Shown here one piece after another: positions 18,254-27,614 of a stretch of 64,000 bases of DNA. A program made the position numbers and the translations under genes. The notes beneath the pieces are model-generated. The model worked only from the letters and a program-made list of their open reading frames with translations, was not told the DNA's origin and did not search any database. The stretch's first letter is position 1; every line of letters starts with the position of its first letter. The DNA is from Paraprevotella sp. (GTDB lineage Bacteria; Bacteroidota; Bacteroidia; Bacteroidales; Bacteroidaceae): positions 1-64,000 of the forward strand of contig JAGBCQ010000032.1 in assembly GCA_017937925.1 (NCBI GenBank). The letters are read 5' to 3'.

Positions 18254-19918
18254 ATGTGGAAAGTGTTTAAACCTAAAACCTCAACCTACTCCACACGACA
18301 GATACTTCGTTGGCTGTGGAATATCCTTCGGCACCACCGACTGCAAGTTGGCTTGAACACTGTGCTTTATTGCGTGACGGTAGGTTTGGATTTCACGTTT
18401 ATTTGGGCAACGAAGCGCACCATTGACATCGCCACCCATAGTACAACCGGCGACATCAAATGGGCTGCCGCGATATTGGTCGGAGTATTGTTATCACATT
18501 TGATGGTCTCGTTTGCCTCCAAGTGGGTGAAAGCCCTCTTAGGTATCAAGGCACAAAATTATATGCAACAATCTTATTTCGACCATCTGTTGCATAGCGA
18601 GTGGAAAGAGCGCAACCAACGACACAGCGGTGACATATTGAACCGATTGGAACGTGACGTAAGAGACGTGGTAGCCACTGTTACTGAAACAACTCCATCC
18701 ATCATTGCAGTATGTTTTCGACTGATGGGCGCATTCTTTTTTCTATACTCAATGGATGCGACATTGGCATGCATCACCATAGCCATCATCCCTCTCTTTA
18801 TGCTCTTGAGCAAAGCATATATGAAAAAGATGAGGAAACTGACTCGCGAGATTCGACAAACCGACAGCCGAGTGCAAAGCCTGATGCAAGAAGGTATTCA
18901 ACATCAAATGATTATCCAGACATTAGAACAACAACCCACCGTTGTAAAACGTTTAGTCAACATTCAAAAGGAGTTACACCGACAGATAAAGGAGCGCACT
19001 CGTTTTTCGTCAGTATCCGCGGCGTTTATGGGTGCCGGATTTATGACGTGCTACCTTGTTGCATTCTTATGGGGAGCCAACCGGCTGTACGAAGGGACCA
19101 TTACTTACGGTATGATGATAGCCTTCATCCAATTGGTGGGACAAGTACAAGGTCCATTCCGCGACATGACAAAGTTTATCCCTATTTTTGTCAACACATT
19201 CACCGCCGGCGAACGACTGATGCAGTTAGAGGAAATTCCGCTGGAGAAAAAGGGGCAAGAAGGGAACATTGAAAGCCACGCACCGGGCATACGTTTTGAC
19301 AATGTCACTTATTCTTACGTAGCCGGTGGCAGGGACGTACTGAAAGGATTCTCGTTCGATTTCCCGCCACAGAGCCACACCGCCATTATCGGAGAGACCG
19401 GAACCGGCAAGACTACACTGATACGCCTGATGCTCTCGCTGATACACCCAACGGAAGGAGAAGTGTTCATCTACAACGACAACAATAAGATGCCATGCAG
19501 TGCCACCACACGCACCCACTTCACCTACGTGCCTCAAGGCAACACCTTGTTCAGCGGAACCATCCGCGAGAACCTGCTGTACGGCAATCCCGACGCTACG
19601 GAGGAAGAAATGATTGAAGCACTCAAAAAGGCTTGCGCCCACTTCGTGTTCTCTCTGCCCGACGGATTAGACACCAAGTGTAATGAACAAGGTGTGGGAC
19701 TGAGCGAAGGACAGGCCCAGCGTATCGCCATCGCAAGAGCACTGCTACGTCCGAGCGGCATCCTGCTACTTGACGAAGCCACCTCCTCATTGGACAGTCA
19801 GACTGAAAAAGAGCTGTGGCAAAACATCACGTCACACTGCAAGAACATGACACTGATATTCATTACCCACCGCAACAGCATCATCACACCGGAAACCCGT
19901 ACATTAAAACTGGACTGA
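18254..19918 (+). CDS. ABC exporter, fused membrane and ATPase domains
   Basis: 554-residue half-transporter. Residues about 1-310 form a six-helix exporter domain of the MsbA/lipid-multidrug type. Residues about 335-554 form the nucleotide-binding domain with Walker A GETGTGKTTLI, Q-loop region VPQGNTLFSG, signature LSEGQAQRIAIARALL, and Walker B ILLLDEATSSLDS. It probably works as a homodimer, since no partner half is adjacent. Substrate cannot be deduced. It ends before a hairpin terminator at 19959-19989. A substantial domain-level match supports the class, but not a specific name. Confidence 0.92.
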   Translation: MWKVFKPKTSTYSTRQILRWLWNILRHHRLQVGLNTVLYCVTVGLDFTFIWATKRTIDIATHSTTGDIKWAAAILVGVLLSHLMVSFASKWVKALLGIKAQNYMQQSYFDHLLHSEWKERNQRHSGDILNRLERDVRDVVATVTETTPSIIAVCFRLMGAFFFLYSMDATLACITIAIIPLFMLLSKAYMKKMRKLTREIRQTDSRVQSLMQEGIQHQMIIQTLEQQPTVVKRLVNIQKELHRQIKERTRFSSVSAAFMGAGFMTCYLVAFLWGANRLYEGTITYGMMIAFIQLVGQVQGPFRDMTKFIPIFVNTFTAGERLMQLEEIPLEKKGQEGNIESHAPGIRFDNVTYSYVAGGRDVLKGFSFDFPPQSHTAIIGETGTGKTTLIRLMLSLIHPTEGEVFIYNDNNKMPCSATTRTHFTYVPQGNTLFSGTIRENLLYGNPDATEEEMIEALKKACAHFVFSLPDGLDTKCNEQGVGLSEGQAQRIAIARALLRPSGILLLDEATSSLDSQTEKELWQNITSHCKNMTLIFITHRNSIITPETRTLKLD

Positions 19919-19958
19919 CCGCCACACTTCTCACACATCAACAGATTTATTCCCCCTA

Positions 19959-19989
19959 ATGCCGCACTTGACAAACGGCATATTTTTGT
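19959..19989 (+). terminator. Terminator after the ABC exporter
   Basis: ATGCCG (19959-19964) pairs with CGGCAT (19976-19981) and is followed directly by ATTTTTGTTT, a simple rho-independent terminator about 40 bases after the stop. Confidence 0.75.
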
Positions 19990-20061
19990 TTATCTTTGCG
20001 TTATGTTTTGTCGTGTCCCTATAGCGACGACACATCCCCTATACTTTATTATATATCAATA

Positions 20062-22464
20062 TTACTTCATCTCCCACTCAAACACGCCGGCAGAATTGTC
20101 ATCGGGCAGCACCACCTCAAGTTTCATGGCGCGTGTTATTACCGGCTCGAAATCGACCGTATTAGCCACGCCCTTTGCTGTTCCGTAATTCTTGACACCG
20201 GTCACAGGTTGCCATTCGCCTTGCTCATCCTGATAATAAAGTTTCCACGCTTTCGGGACACGGCAACCGCCCCAAGGCGCGTCGTCGAACCAATAGACTG
20301 TTGACGCCCCCACTTTCGTCGGATTTTGGAATGTATATGTTATCCATTCCGTACTGTTCTTCTTGGGCCACCAATGATAGTAAGGTACCGAACGGTCACT
20401 CTCGTCGGCAGGGACCAAGCGGTCGCTGATGGCAGTCAGAGCCGTAGTACGATGAGATGCATCCACCTTGCTTTTTGAAGCGATAGATGCCGGCATTGCC
20501 GGTTTCGCCGCACTCAAATCCTGTGGGAACCATACCATCATCTTGCCTGCACCGCGATGCGCCCAAGCATAGTACGGCAACAACGTCAGTTTTACGTCCT
20601 TAGCCTGTAGTCTGCCTTCTCTGTCATAGTTCAACGTCTGCGCATTTGTCTCTAACAGAATCAACCCTCCAAGCATATCAAGTTTAAACTTCACATTGAA
20701 TCGCGGATTGCGGTTCATCAGTACCGTCATGATATCAAAGTCATTGTCGGGCCACTCGGCACAAAAAACAATAGGACCGCGCTCGATAGCCACTCTACCT
20801 CTGTCGGCAGCCACTTTACGATGAGCCTTGACCACTCTCGGTGCCATATCAAAGTGAACTTCAACCCTGTCGCCTTTCTTCCACTTCCTGTCTATCGTGA
20901 AATAGCCTTTCTGCAATTCGGCCTCAACCGGCGTGCCATTCACCTTTACCGAATAAGTCAAACGCTCACCATCACTGTAACGGTACAAGTCGCTCGGCAC
21001 CACTTCGCCTCTCACCCATCCCGGTATACGAATCTTCATGGCAAAGTTTCCCGCCTTATTCTTTTTCACAGTGATAGTAACATCTTCGGTCCAAGGATAA
21101 ACGGTGGATTGTTCCAATGACACATCCTTACCTTTCACTTTCAAGTCCGCGCTGTTTGACATGAACAGATTGACATAAACCTCCTTATCCTTCACCGCAT
21201 AAACATAGCCCGGCAAAGAAGGGATGAAACGACAGATATTAGACGGACAGCATGCGCATCCAAACCATGGTTGGCGCTGATGTTGTCCCATGCTCTCCAA
21301 CGGGTTGGGATAGAAGAAAGCACCGCCATCCAACGAAACTCCCGAAATCAGTCCATTGTACAAACTACGTTCCAAAACATCATAATATTTGGATTCGCCG
21401 TGCAAAAGGAACAAACGATGGTTTACATACACATTCCCTATAGCAGCACACGTCTCGCAGTATGCCGACATATTGGGCAACTCATAATTCTTACCGAAAG
21501 CCTCACCACTCGCCGTTGCTCCGATACCACCGGTGATATAATACTTTTTGGAAACTATATTGTCCCAAATCTTACCAATGGCTTTGATATATGCCGAGTC
21601 GCCGGTCAGAGCCGCCACATCAGCCATTCCGGCATACATATATACAGCTCGCACCGCATGGCCGACAGCCTCGTCTTGCTCAATCACAGGTTTGTGTGCC
21701 TGACTGTATTCATCCTTTCGCGATGTATAACCACGCTTATCAAGGAAGAACTTAGCCATATCCAAGTACTTTTTCTCGCCCGTCACCAAATACAACTTAG
21801 CTAAAGCCATTTCTGCGATTTGATGTCCCGGCACACGTACCAACTGCCCATCACCATCGCCAATTTCCCGACAGACACAATCGGCATACCGAATGGCAAT
21901 ATCCAAAAAGTTGCGCTTGCCTGTGGCCTGATAGTGAGCAATAGCACCTTCAACCATGTGTCCCAAATTATAGAACTCATGACTCAAGTCCTCCACTTTC
22001 TCCCAACGTTTGCTTCCTGCCCAATTATGAGGATGCTTCGGGTTCATGGTACGACTCGTATATAAATAGCCATCCGGTTCTTGTCCTTTCGCCACAATTG
22101 CAAGGACACTATCTATATACGCTTCTAACTTCTCGTCGGGATAAGTCTGCAATAAATAGCTCGCGCCCTCTATCGTTTTGTAAACATCCGTATCATCAAA
22201 TGAAAAACCTTCTACCTTGTACGAATCACTCGGGTTGGCCGCTTTGACAAAATTTTCATACCGCCCCGTCTCTTCGCATTTACTGAAAGCCAAAGGGATA
22301 GTCACTTCACGACTCGCCTTTAAACGCTGTCCCCAAAAAGGATCTGTAACTTTAACCGATGTAAATGGAACCGGAGAATAAGGATAACCGCTTTGATTTG
22401 TCTGCGCACTGACACTCCCGAAAAGGAAGAAAGACAGAATTGCTGCACTTAGTTTGTTTTTCAT
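20062..22464 (-). CDS. GH127 family glycosidase (beta-L-arabinofuranosidase-like, DUF1680)
   Basis: Exported enzyme of glycoside hydrolase family 127, whose characterised members remove beta-L-arabinofuranose from plant glycans. 800 residues from ATG at 22464; the longer frame from 22536 starts upstream of the promoter. A signal peptide ends near residue 22 (..FGSVSA). The key active-site pattern is present: glutamate E337 and C339 in AYCETCAAIGN, and C405/C406 in GCACCPSN. These align with the zinc-cysteine site known for this family. The C-terminal ~120 residues look like an added beta-sandwich (TVYWFDDAPWGG..., VFEWEMK). The exact sugar specificity is inferred. Confidence 0.9.
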   Translation of the reverse strand: MKNKLSAAILSFFLFGSVSAQTNQSGYPYSPVPFTSVKVTDPFWGQRLKASREVTIPLAFSKCEETGRYENFVKAANPSDSYKVEGFSFDDTDVYKTIEGASYLLQTYPDEKLEAYIDSVLAIVAKGQEPDGYLYTSRTMNPKHPHNWAGSKRWEKVEDLSHEFYNLGHMVEGAIAHYQATGKRNFLDIAIRYADCVCREIGDGDGQLVRVPGHQIAEMALAKLYLVTGEKKYLDMAKFFLDKRGYTSRKDEYSQAHKPVIEQDEAVGHAVRAVYMYAGMADVAALTGDSAYIKAIGKIWDNIVSKKYYITGGIGATASGEAFGKNYELPNMSAYCETCAAIGNVYVNHRLFLLHGESKYYDVLERSLYNGLISGVSLDGGAFFYPNPLESMGQHQRQPWFGCACCPSNICRFIPSLPGYVYAVKDKEVYVNLFMSNSADLKVKGKDVSLEQSTVYPWTEDVTITVKKNKAGNFAMKIRIPGWVRGEVVPSDLYRYSDGERLTYSVKVNGTPVEAELQKGYFTIDRKWKKGDRVEVHFDMAPRVVKAHRKVAADRGRVAIERGPIVFCAEWPDNDFDIMTVLMNRNPRFNVKFKLDMLGGLILLETNAQTLNYDREGRLQAKDVKLTLLPYYAWAHRGAGKMMVWFPQDLSAAKPAMPASIASKSKVDASHRTTALTAISDRLVPADESDRSVPYYHWWPKKNSTEWITYTFQNPTKVGASTVYWFDDAPWGGCRVPKAWKLYYQDEQGEWQPVTGVKNYGTAKGVANTVDFEPVITRAMKLEVVLPDDNSAGVFEWEMK

Positions 22465-22493
22465 ATTTGTTATATTGATTTTGGAAATTTCTA

Positions 22494-22501
22494 CAAAGTT
22501 A
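22494..22501 (-). promoter_or_regulatory. -7 box for the GH127 gene
   Basis: TAACTTTG on the minus strand, 29 bases before the chosen ATG. It rules out the upstream ATG at 22536. Confidence 0.55.
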
Positions 22502-22615
22502 GCAAATATGAGAGTACGACCAAGTGGAAAGCACAAAATCTTTACGACCGGATAAGCAATGCCGGCAATGAGCGCTTTTTACGTTTAAGCACTTTCATAT
22601 TCCCGATAAAAGACA

Positions 22616-22623
22616 TATCTTTG
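22616..22623 (+). promoter_or_regulatory. -7 box for exonuclease III
   Basis: TATCTTTG, 34 bases before the xth ATG, with a TTTC about 19 bases upstream as a weak -33. Confidence 0.6.
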
Positions 22624-22657
22624 TCCAAAAGAGTTATTCTATTATATACTAAAGATT

Positions 22658-23410
22658 ATGAAATTCGTATCATGGAACGTCAACGGCATCAGAGCTTGTT
22701 GCGAAAAGGGATTCAAAGATATATTTAAAGAACTTGACGCAGACTTCTTTTGTCTGCAAGAAACAAAGATGCAGGCCGGACAATTGGATTTGGAGTTTGA
22801 AGGTTACAAATCCTATTGGAATTACGCCGAGAAGAAAGGTTATTCGGGAACTGCCATATTCAGCAAGCACGAGCCTCTGAATGTTAGTTACGGATTAGGT
22901 ATTGAAGAACATGACCATGAAGGTCGTGTCATCACGCTCGAAATGCCTGAATTCTTTTTGGTAACGGTATATGTCCCCAACTCACAAGACGAATTACGAC
23001 GCTTGGACTACCGAATGCAATGGGAAGACGCGTTCCGTTCGTACATCATGAGATTAGACACACAGAAACCTGTCATTATATGTGGCGACCTCAATGTGGC
23101 ACACAAAGAAATAGACTTGAAAAATCCTAAAAGCAATCGCCGAAACGCCGGGTTTACCGACGAGGAACGAGAAAAGTTCAGCACCCTTCTTGACGCCGGA
23201 TTTACTGATACGTTCCGTTACTTCAACCCTGATATGGAAAACATCTACTCATGGTGGTCATACCGTTTCCAAGCGAGACAGAAAAACGCAGGGTGGCGTA
23301 TTGATTATTTCCTTGTCTCAAAACGCCTGGAAGAGCAACTAACCGGTGCAAGCATACACACCGACATCTTTGGTTCCGATCATTGTCCTGTCGAAGTCAA
23401 TGTCTTTTAA
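22658..23410 (+). CDS. xth: Exodeoxyribonuclease III / AP endonuclease
   Basis: Base-excision repair enzyme that cuts at abasic sites and trims 3' ends. 250 residues, normal length. Signature elements: [12 protein letters not shown] at the N-terminus, catalytic glutamate in [19 protein letters not shown] with the Asp/Asn pair, [12 protein letters not shown], and the terminal SDHCPV histidine. It has its own promoter. An FNT-like gene begins 11 bases after the stop and is probably co-transcribed. Confidence 0.95.
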   Translation: MKFVSWNVNGIRACCEKGFKDIFKELDADFFCLQETKMQAGQLDLEFEGYKSYWNYAEKKGYSGTAIFSKHEPLNVSYGLGIEEHDHEGRVITLEMPEFFLVTVYVPNSQDELRRLDYRMQWEDAFRSYIMRLDTQKPVIICGDLNVAHKEIDLKNPKSNRRNAGFTDEEREKFSTLLDAGFTDTFRYFNPDMENIYSWWSYRFQARQKNAGWRIDYFLVSKRLEEQLTGASIHTDIFGSDHCPVEVNVF

Positions 23411-23421
23411 CACACAAAACA

Positions 23422-24018
23422 ATGATAGAAACTTTAAAATCAGCCATATTATCCGGTATAGCAGTAGGTATTGCCGGGTTCGGGTTCTTAGCTACTCGCG
23501 ACATTGTAGGCAGCATATTGTTTGCTTTTGCCTTACTCACAGTTGTCAATTACAAATTAAAATTATACACCGGCACTGCAGGATTCATCAAACGGAATGA
23601 ATTGCCCTATCTATTATTAGTATTGTTTGGAAATCTAATAGGTTGCTTCTTGATGGCACTTTTAGCACGTTGTTCACCGATGGAACTGCAAGCCTCTGCC
23701 GAGAACTTGTTACAAGGTAGATTGAATATAGGACCGATAAAGGGCGGTTTGCTTGCCATTGGATGTGGTTTCATCATGACAACAGCAGTGACATTCGCAC
23801 GAAAAGGGAACAACTTGCCACTTCTCATCGGTGTACCTCTTTTCATCACGTGCGGTTTTCCCCATTGCGCAGCGGACGCCTTTTTCTACCTAACTGCGCC
23901 ATTAGACTTTTGGATGGAAAACTTAGGAAGTATCTTACTGTTTTATGTAAACATCGTAGTAGGTAACTTCATAGGATGCAACCTCTACAGGTGGGTTATG
24001 GGTAAGAATCCGGAATAA
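23422..24018 (+). CDS. Small formate/nitrite-transporter-like membrane protein
   Basis: 198-residue polytopic membrane protein with about six hydrophobic helices (for example near residues 5-45, 58-78, 108-125, 133-150, 170-190). Sequence flavour (ILSGIAVGIAGF..., NLIGC, GCGFIMTT, GNFIGCNLYRW) resembles the FNT channel family (FocA/NirC), which moves formate, nitrite or related anions. At 198 residues it is shorter than the canonical 260-280. A longer frame opens at 23383 inside xth; ATG at 23422 fits the gene boundary better. Substrate unknown; family call is moderate. Confidence 0.65.
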   Translation: MIETLKSAILSGIAVGIAGFGFLATRDIVGSILFAFALLTVVNYKLKLYTGTAGFIKRNELPYLLLVLFGNLIGCFLMALLARCSPMELQASAENLLQGRLNIGPIKGGLLAIGCGFIMTTAVTFARKGNNLPLLIGVPLFITCGFPHCAADAFFYLTAPLDFWMENLGSILLFYVNIVVGNFIGCNLYRWVMGKNPE

Positions 24019-24057
24019 TAGGAGTAAATAAAGGACCAACACGCCCACATTATTCCA

Positions 24058-24558
24058 TTAAATACTGACTAAAATTCTGCGTGCGCCGACATAGCGTCTG
24101 TTATAATGCCCATCGGAAGAGGAATTGATGCAAACGCCTTTTCTGCCCGCATGAATAAACCAAAACTCTCCTGTTTCGGGATTTACTTCCGTCACGATAC
24201 CGACATGACCAACGGTTGTTTTTGAACGTACACCGGTAAAAAACACCAAGTCCCCGGTACGCAGTTCTTTCCGAGTTTCCACTTTCTCTCCTTCCTGATA
24301 TTGAGCGCGAGAGTTGCGTGTCAGTGTTATATTCAGTTGCTTAAACACATAATGAACCAAACCGGAACAGTCGAATCCGCGTTTGGGGTTCATCATCCCA
24401 TAGCGATAAGGCAATCCCATGTACTTTTTTGCCACGTTTATGACATCTACTCCCGTCACCGACATGGTATCAGCCACCACTTGCACAGTATCATTGGCAT
24501 GGACTGTAGTTCGGCATAAACTGAAGACTAACAAAAAAAGTAATACGTAGGGTCTCAA
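24058..24558 (-). CDS. Exported NlpC/P60 cysteine peptidase
   Basis: Peptidoglycan endopeptidase of the C40 family, 166 residues. Catalytic elements are complete: cysteine in RGFDCSGLVHYVF, histidine in VGHVGIVTEV, third polar residue in FIHAG. The start is unusual. The only start-like codon giving the signal peptide (RPYVLLFLLVFSLC) is TTG at 24558. No in-frame ATG lies between it and an upstream stop, and the first internal methionine would remove the signal peptide. A -7 box at 24599-24606 places transcription just upstream of the TTG. Confidence 0.88.
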   Translation of the reverse strand: MRPYVLLFLLVFSLCRTTVHANDTVQVVADTMSVTGVDVINVAKKYMGLPYRYGMMNPKRGFDCSGLVHYVFKQLNITLTRNSRAQYQEGEKVETRKELRTGDLVFFTGVRSKTTVGHVGIVTEVNPETGEFWFIHAGRKGVCINSSSDGHYNRRYVGARRILVSI

Positions 24559-24598
24559 ATCGGTATCAGTATTATAAGGTTTATTCTACTTTTGCCCG

Positions 24599-24606
24599 CA
24601 AAATTA
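24599..24606 (-). promoter_or_regulatory. -7 box for the NlpC/P60 gene
   Basis: TAATTTTG on the minus strand, about 40 bases before the TTG start at 24558. It sits immediately beside the terminator of the preceding gene. Confidence 0.55.
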
Positions 24607-24607
24607 C

Positions 24608-24646
24608 AAAATAACGAGGTTCTCACCAAGAGGACCTCGTTATTTT
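24608..24646 (-). terminator. Strong hairpin terminator after the DUF2027/Smr gene
   Basis: AAAATAACGAGGT (24608-24620) pairs perfectly over 13 bases with ACCTCGTTATTTT (24634-24646). It lies 22 bases after the stop at 24668 and has a T/A-rich tail on the minus strand. Confidence 0.85.
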
Positions 24647-24667
24647 AACTTTTCCAATTCCTTATTA

Positions 24668-25747
24668 TCAATGAATTACGACCATTGTCGCCCCAAATCC
24701 GTACTCTCTGAATGAGGCATCTTGCCAAGTGCAACCTTTATACACGCGTTTCAACTCCTTCATGATTTCATTGCGCAACACGCCCTCGCCTTTTCCATGA
24801 ATGAAGACAATCTTTTTACCTTTGCTCTTAATGTTCTCATCCATTACCCGACGAAACTCTTTCATCTGGCAGTCCAACATATCTTTGTTACTCAAACCAT
24901 TTGTATTGTCCAAAAGTTCATGAATGTGTAGGTCCACCTCCAGTATATTGTTTTTCTTTCCTTCTTCTTTACGAGCCGGTTGTCGCACAACTCTCTCGTC
25001 CGCCTTCTTCTTCAAAAGGGCATCCTTCATTTGTCCGGCATTGACATAAACACTTTGAACCGGCACATCATTCTTCACGACATCATACACCAACGCATCT
25101 TCCTCAAAAAAATCAGAAGGGCGGAAAGCATGCAGTTTATAAAACTTCACCGTGTCTATCCGCATTTCAACATTTACCGCTGGTTTCATTGAGAATGTTT
25201 TATCTTGTTTGTAAGCCAGACACTGCACACATACTCTTTCTATATCGTTCAAATCCGAACGGTCAAACTCCTCCATAAACAATTTTGTGTTTGGCTCGAC
25301 GATGCCCTGGAAACGGACACGCCAACCTGCTCCTTCAGCACTCATATACAAAAAGTTCAGATAGTAATTGCTATCATTTACCAAATAAGCCTCAAAGGCG
25401 GTCGTTGTCATTTCCTTCGGATTCATCGGGACAAAAGCCAACAATACATTCAACTTCTCGCCTTCCTTACGTTCAAGCGGTTTTGGAACAAACGTTACAG
25501 GACGGTCGTCTTCCGTTTCATGCTCACTTATGGAACTTCCTCCCATCAATTTCTTTTTATCATGCGTTCCGGTATTGACCTTTGCAATATTATAATCGTT
25601 GGTGTCAATAACAACACACTCGCGTATTGGCATTGGTATATCAAAACCATCGGCATCTTGAACCAACACCGTATCCTTATCTTTGAATCCACTAACGATT
25701 CCGCCACCGACTTCACTCAAAAACCTTACTTTATCTCCTATTTTCAT
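24668..25747 (-). CDS. DUF2027 protein with C-terminal Smr domain
   Basis: 359-residue cytosolic protein. The N-terminal ~60 residues ([21 protein letters not shown]...) form a small beta domain, the middle is DUF2027, and the last ~85 residues are a Smr domain with LDLHIHEL-type ([10 protein letters not shown]), [14 protein letters not shown] and FGATMVVI motifs. Smr domains are nucleases or nucleic-acid-binding modules also found at the end of MutS2; here there is no MutS ATPase. It is known mainly from Bacteroidetes. The role is unproven; nucleic-acid processing is an inference from Smr. Confidence 0.85.
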   Translation of the reverse strand: MKIGDKVRFLSEVGGGIVSGFKDKDTVLVQDADGFDIPMPIRECVVIDTNDYNIAKVNTGTHDKKKLMGGSSISEHETEDDRPVTFVPKPLERKEGEKLNVLLAFVPMNPKEMTTTAFEAYLVNDSNYYLNFLYMSAEGAGWRVRFQGIVEPNTKLFMEEFDRSDLNDIERVCVQCLAYKQDKTFSMKPAVNVEMRIDTVKFYKLHAFRPSDFFEEDALVYDVVKNDVPVQSVYVNAGQMKDALLKKKADERVVRQPARKEEGKKNNILEVDLHIHELLDNTNGLSNKDMLDCQMKEFRRVMDENIKSKGKKIVFIHGKGEGVLRNEIMKELKRVYKGCTWQDASFREYGFGATMVVIH

Positions 25748-25769
25748 TGCTTTCCTTTTTTAGTTTCAG

Positions 25770-25799
25770 CAAAGATAGGTAAATTTGCACAACCGCAAA
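25770..25799 (-). promoter_or_regulatory. Promoter for the DUF2027/Smr gene
   Basis: On the minus strand TTTG (25796-25799), 18 bases, TATCTTTG (25770-25777). The divergent queA -7 box (25780-25787) lies inside the spacer, so the two promoters physically overlap. Confidence 0.65.
25780..25787 (+). promoter_or_regulatory. -7 box for queA
   Basis: TAAATTTG, 23 bases before the queA ATG, nested inside the divergent promoter of the Smr gene. Confidence 0.55.
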
Positions 25800-25810
25800 A
25801 GGCATAGGAC

Positions 25811-27052
25811 ATGGAAGCAACCAAACATCTACAAATTAAAGACTATAATTACGATTTGCCCGAACAGCGCATCGCTAAGTTCCCACTTCCGGAACGCGAC
25901 AGTTCAAAACTCCTAATATATAATAAAGGTATAGTAAGCGAAGACAATTTTACATCACTTCCTCAATATTTGCCGCAAAATGCTTTGATGGTTTTCAATA
26001 ACACCAAAGTGATTCAGGCACGACTTCATTTTCGTAAGGAAACAGGAGCGCTGATAGAAGTCTTTTGTTTGGGACCCATTGCGCCCCACGACTATGTGCT
26101 AATGTTCCAACAAACGCGCCAATGCAGTTGGCTATGCCTTGTCGGTAATCTAAAGAAATGGAAAGGGGGCGAACTGACTCAAAAAGTGGAAGTCAACGGA
26201 CAAATTATAACACTGAAAGCCTCCCGGAGCGAGAACAAAGGCACCAGCCACTTGATTCATTTTGAATGGGACAGCACCTCTATCACATGGGCAGAAATTT
26301 TGGAAGCTGTTGGCGAATTACCTATACCACCCTACTTAAATAGGGACACACAGGAAAGTGACAAGACAACCTACCAAACAGTTTACTCAAAGATTAAAGG
26401 GAGCGTGGCTGCTCCCACTGCCGGACTTCACTTTACAGAAAGAGTGCTACGCGACATTGATTGTAAAGGCATCGAACGCGAAGAGGTGACTTTACACGTT
26501 GGAGCAGGTACATTCAAACCTGTCAAGAGCGAAGAAATCGCCGACCATGAGATGCACACGGAATACATCTGCGTACACCGTTCAACCATTGAAAAACTCA
26601 TTGCACATGGTGGCGAGTGCATCGCTGTAGGAACAACCTCCGTTCGTACTTTGGAAAGTTTATACTACATAGGCGTCATACTGAACGAGCATCCTGATGC
26701 TACGGAAGAAGAACTACACATCCGCCAGTGGATGCCTTATGAATATGCAGAACGGACACGCGCCGACCAATCTGAAGCACTCACTACTACGCAAGCGCTT
26801 CAACTCATTTTAGACTATCTGCAGAGAAATGACCTGCCGGCGCTACATACCAGTACGCAAATCATCATTGCACCGGGCTACAAATATCACATTGTCAAAA
26901 TGATTGTCACCAATTTCCACCAACCGCAAAGTACGTTATTATTATTGGTATCCGCATTCGTCAATGGCGATTGGCACACGATTTATGATTATGCACTTTC
27001 GCACGACTTCCGTTTCTTGAGTTACGGTGATAGCTCTTTGCTCATACCTTAA
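25811..27052 (+). CDS. queA: S-adenosylmethionine:tRNA ribosyltransferase-isomerase
   Basis: Transfers and isomerises the ribose of SAM onto preQ1-tRNA to make epoxyqueuosine in the wobble position of certain tRNAs. 413 residues, longer than the usual ~350 but within the Bacteroidetes range. Motifs: YDLPEQRIAKFPLPERDSSKLL, FNNTKVIQARL, SVAAPTAGLHFT, VTLHVGAGTFKPV and the C-terminal TNFHQPQSTLLLLVSAF. The GTP cyclohydrolase FolE that feeds the preQ1 pathway is also in the window. A Nudix gene follows after 9 bases. Confidence 0.96.
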   Translation: MEATKHLQIKDYNYDLPEQRIAKFPLPERDSSKLLIYNKGIVSEDNFTSLPQYLPQNALMVFNNTKVIQARLHFRKETGALIEVFCLGPIAPHDYVLMFQQTRQCSWLCLVGNLKKWKGGELTQKVEVNGQIITLKASRSENKGTSHLIHFEWDSTSITWAEILEAVGELPIPPYLNRDTQESDKTTYQTVYSKIKGSVAAPTAGLHFTERVLRDIDCKGIEREEVTLHVGAGTFKPVKSEEIADHEMHTEYICVHRSTIEKLIAHGGECIAVGTTSVRTLESLYYIGVILNEHPDATEEELHIRQWMPYEYAERTRADQSEALTTTQALQLILDYLQRNDLPALHTSTQIIIAPGYKYHIVKMIVTNFHQPQSTLLLLVSAFVNGDWHTIYDYALSHDFRFLSYGDSSLLIP

Positions 27053-27061
27053 ATTACAACC

Positions 27062-27574
27062 ATGACTACCATCAATAAAGACAACAACAAGGAGATGTTC
27101 CCTATTGTCGATGAGGAAGGGAACATCATCAGCGCAGCCTCAAGAGGCGAATGTCATAATGGAAGTAAACTATTACATCCCGTAGTCCACCTGCACATCT
27201 TCAATAGTAAAGGAGACATCTATTTGCAAAAACGCCCTGAATGGAAAGACATACAACCGGGCAAATGGGACACAGCCGTTGGCGGACATATTGATTTAGG
27301 CGAAAGCGTTGAAATGGCGCTCCATCGTGAGACTCTTGAAGAATTAGGAATTAGCGATTTTACCGCCGAACGTTTGCCACATTACGTTTTTGAGTCTGAA
27401 CGCGAACGCGAATTGGTCTTTCCACACCGCTGCACTTATGACAACGCCATTACCCCCAGTCCGGAAACCGATGGCGGCCGTTTTTGGAGCATGAAAGAGA
27501 TTCACGACAACATGGGTAAAGGCGTTTTTACACCCAATTTTGAAAGCGAGTTCGTCCAATTGTTTGGAAAATAA
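27062..27574 (+). CDS. Nudix hydrolase (YfcD-like)
   Basis: 170-residue Nudix enzyme. The Nudix box is complete: GHIDLGESVEMALHRETLEE followed by LGI fits GX5EX7REUXEEXGU. The N-terminal part (DEEGNIISAASRGECH..., LHPVVHLHIFN) and YLQKRPEWKDIQPGKWDT resemble YfcD and isopentenyl-diphosphate-isomerase-like Nudix proteins. Substrate unknown. Co-transcribed with queA and ends at a shared convergent terminator. Confidence 0.88.
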   Translation: MTTINKDNNKEMFPIVDEEGNIISAASRGECHNGSKLLHPVVHLHIFNSKGDIYLQKRPEWKDIQPGKWDTAVGGHIDLGESVEMALHRETLEELGISDFTAERLPHYVFESERERELVFPHRCTYDNAITPSPETDGGRFWSMKEIHDNMGKGVFTPNFESEFVQLFGK

Positions 27575-27602
27575 GAACGGTTGCCTAATTGACAACCGCT
27601 CT
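27573..27602. terminator. Bidirectional terminator between Nudix and an exported-protein gene
   Basis: AAGAACGGTTG (27573-27583) pairs with CAACCGCTCTT (27592-27602) with one mismatch around an 8-base loop. It lies between two convergent genes. Confidence 0.65.
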
Positions 27603-27614
27603 TAATCATTTGAC

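Noticed and set aside
24668..25747. MutS2
   Set aside because: Only the Smr domain is shared; no MutS ATPase or lever domains are present in 359 residues.
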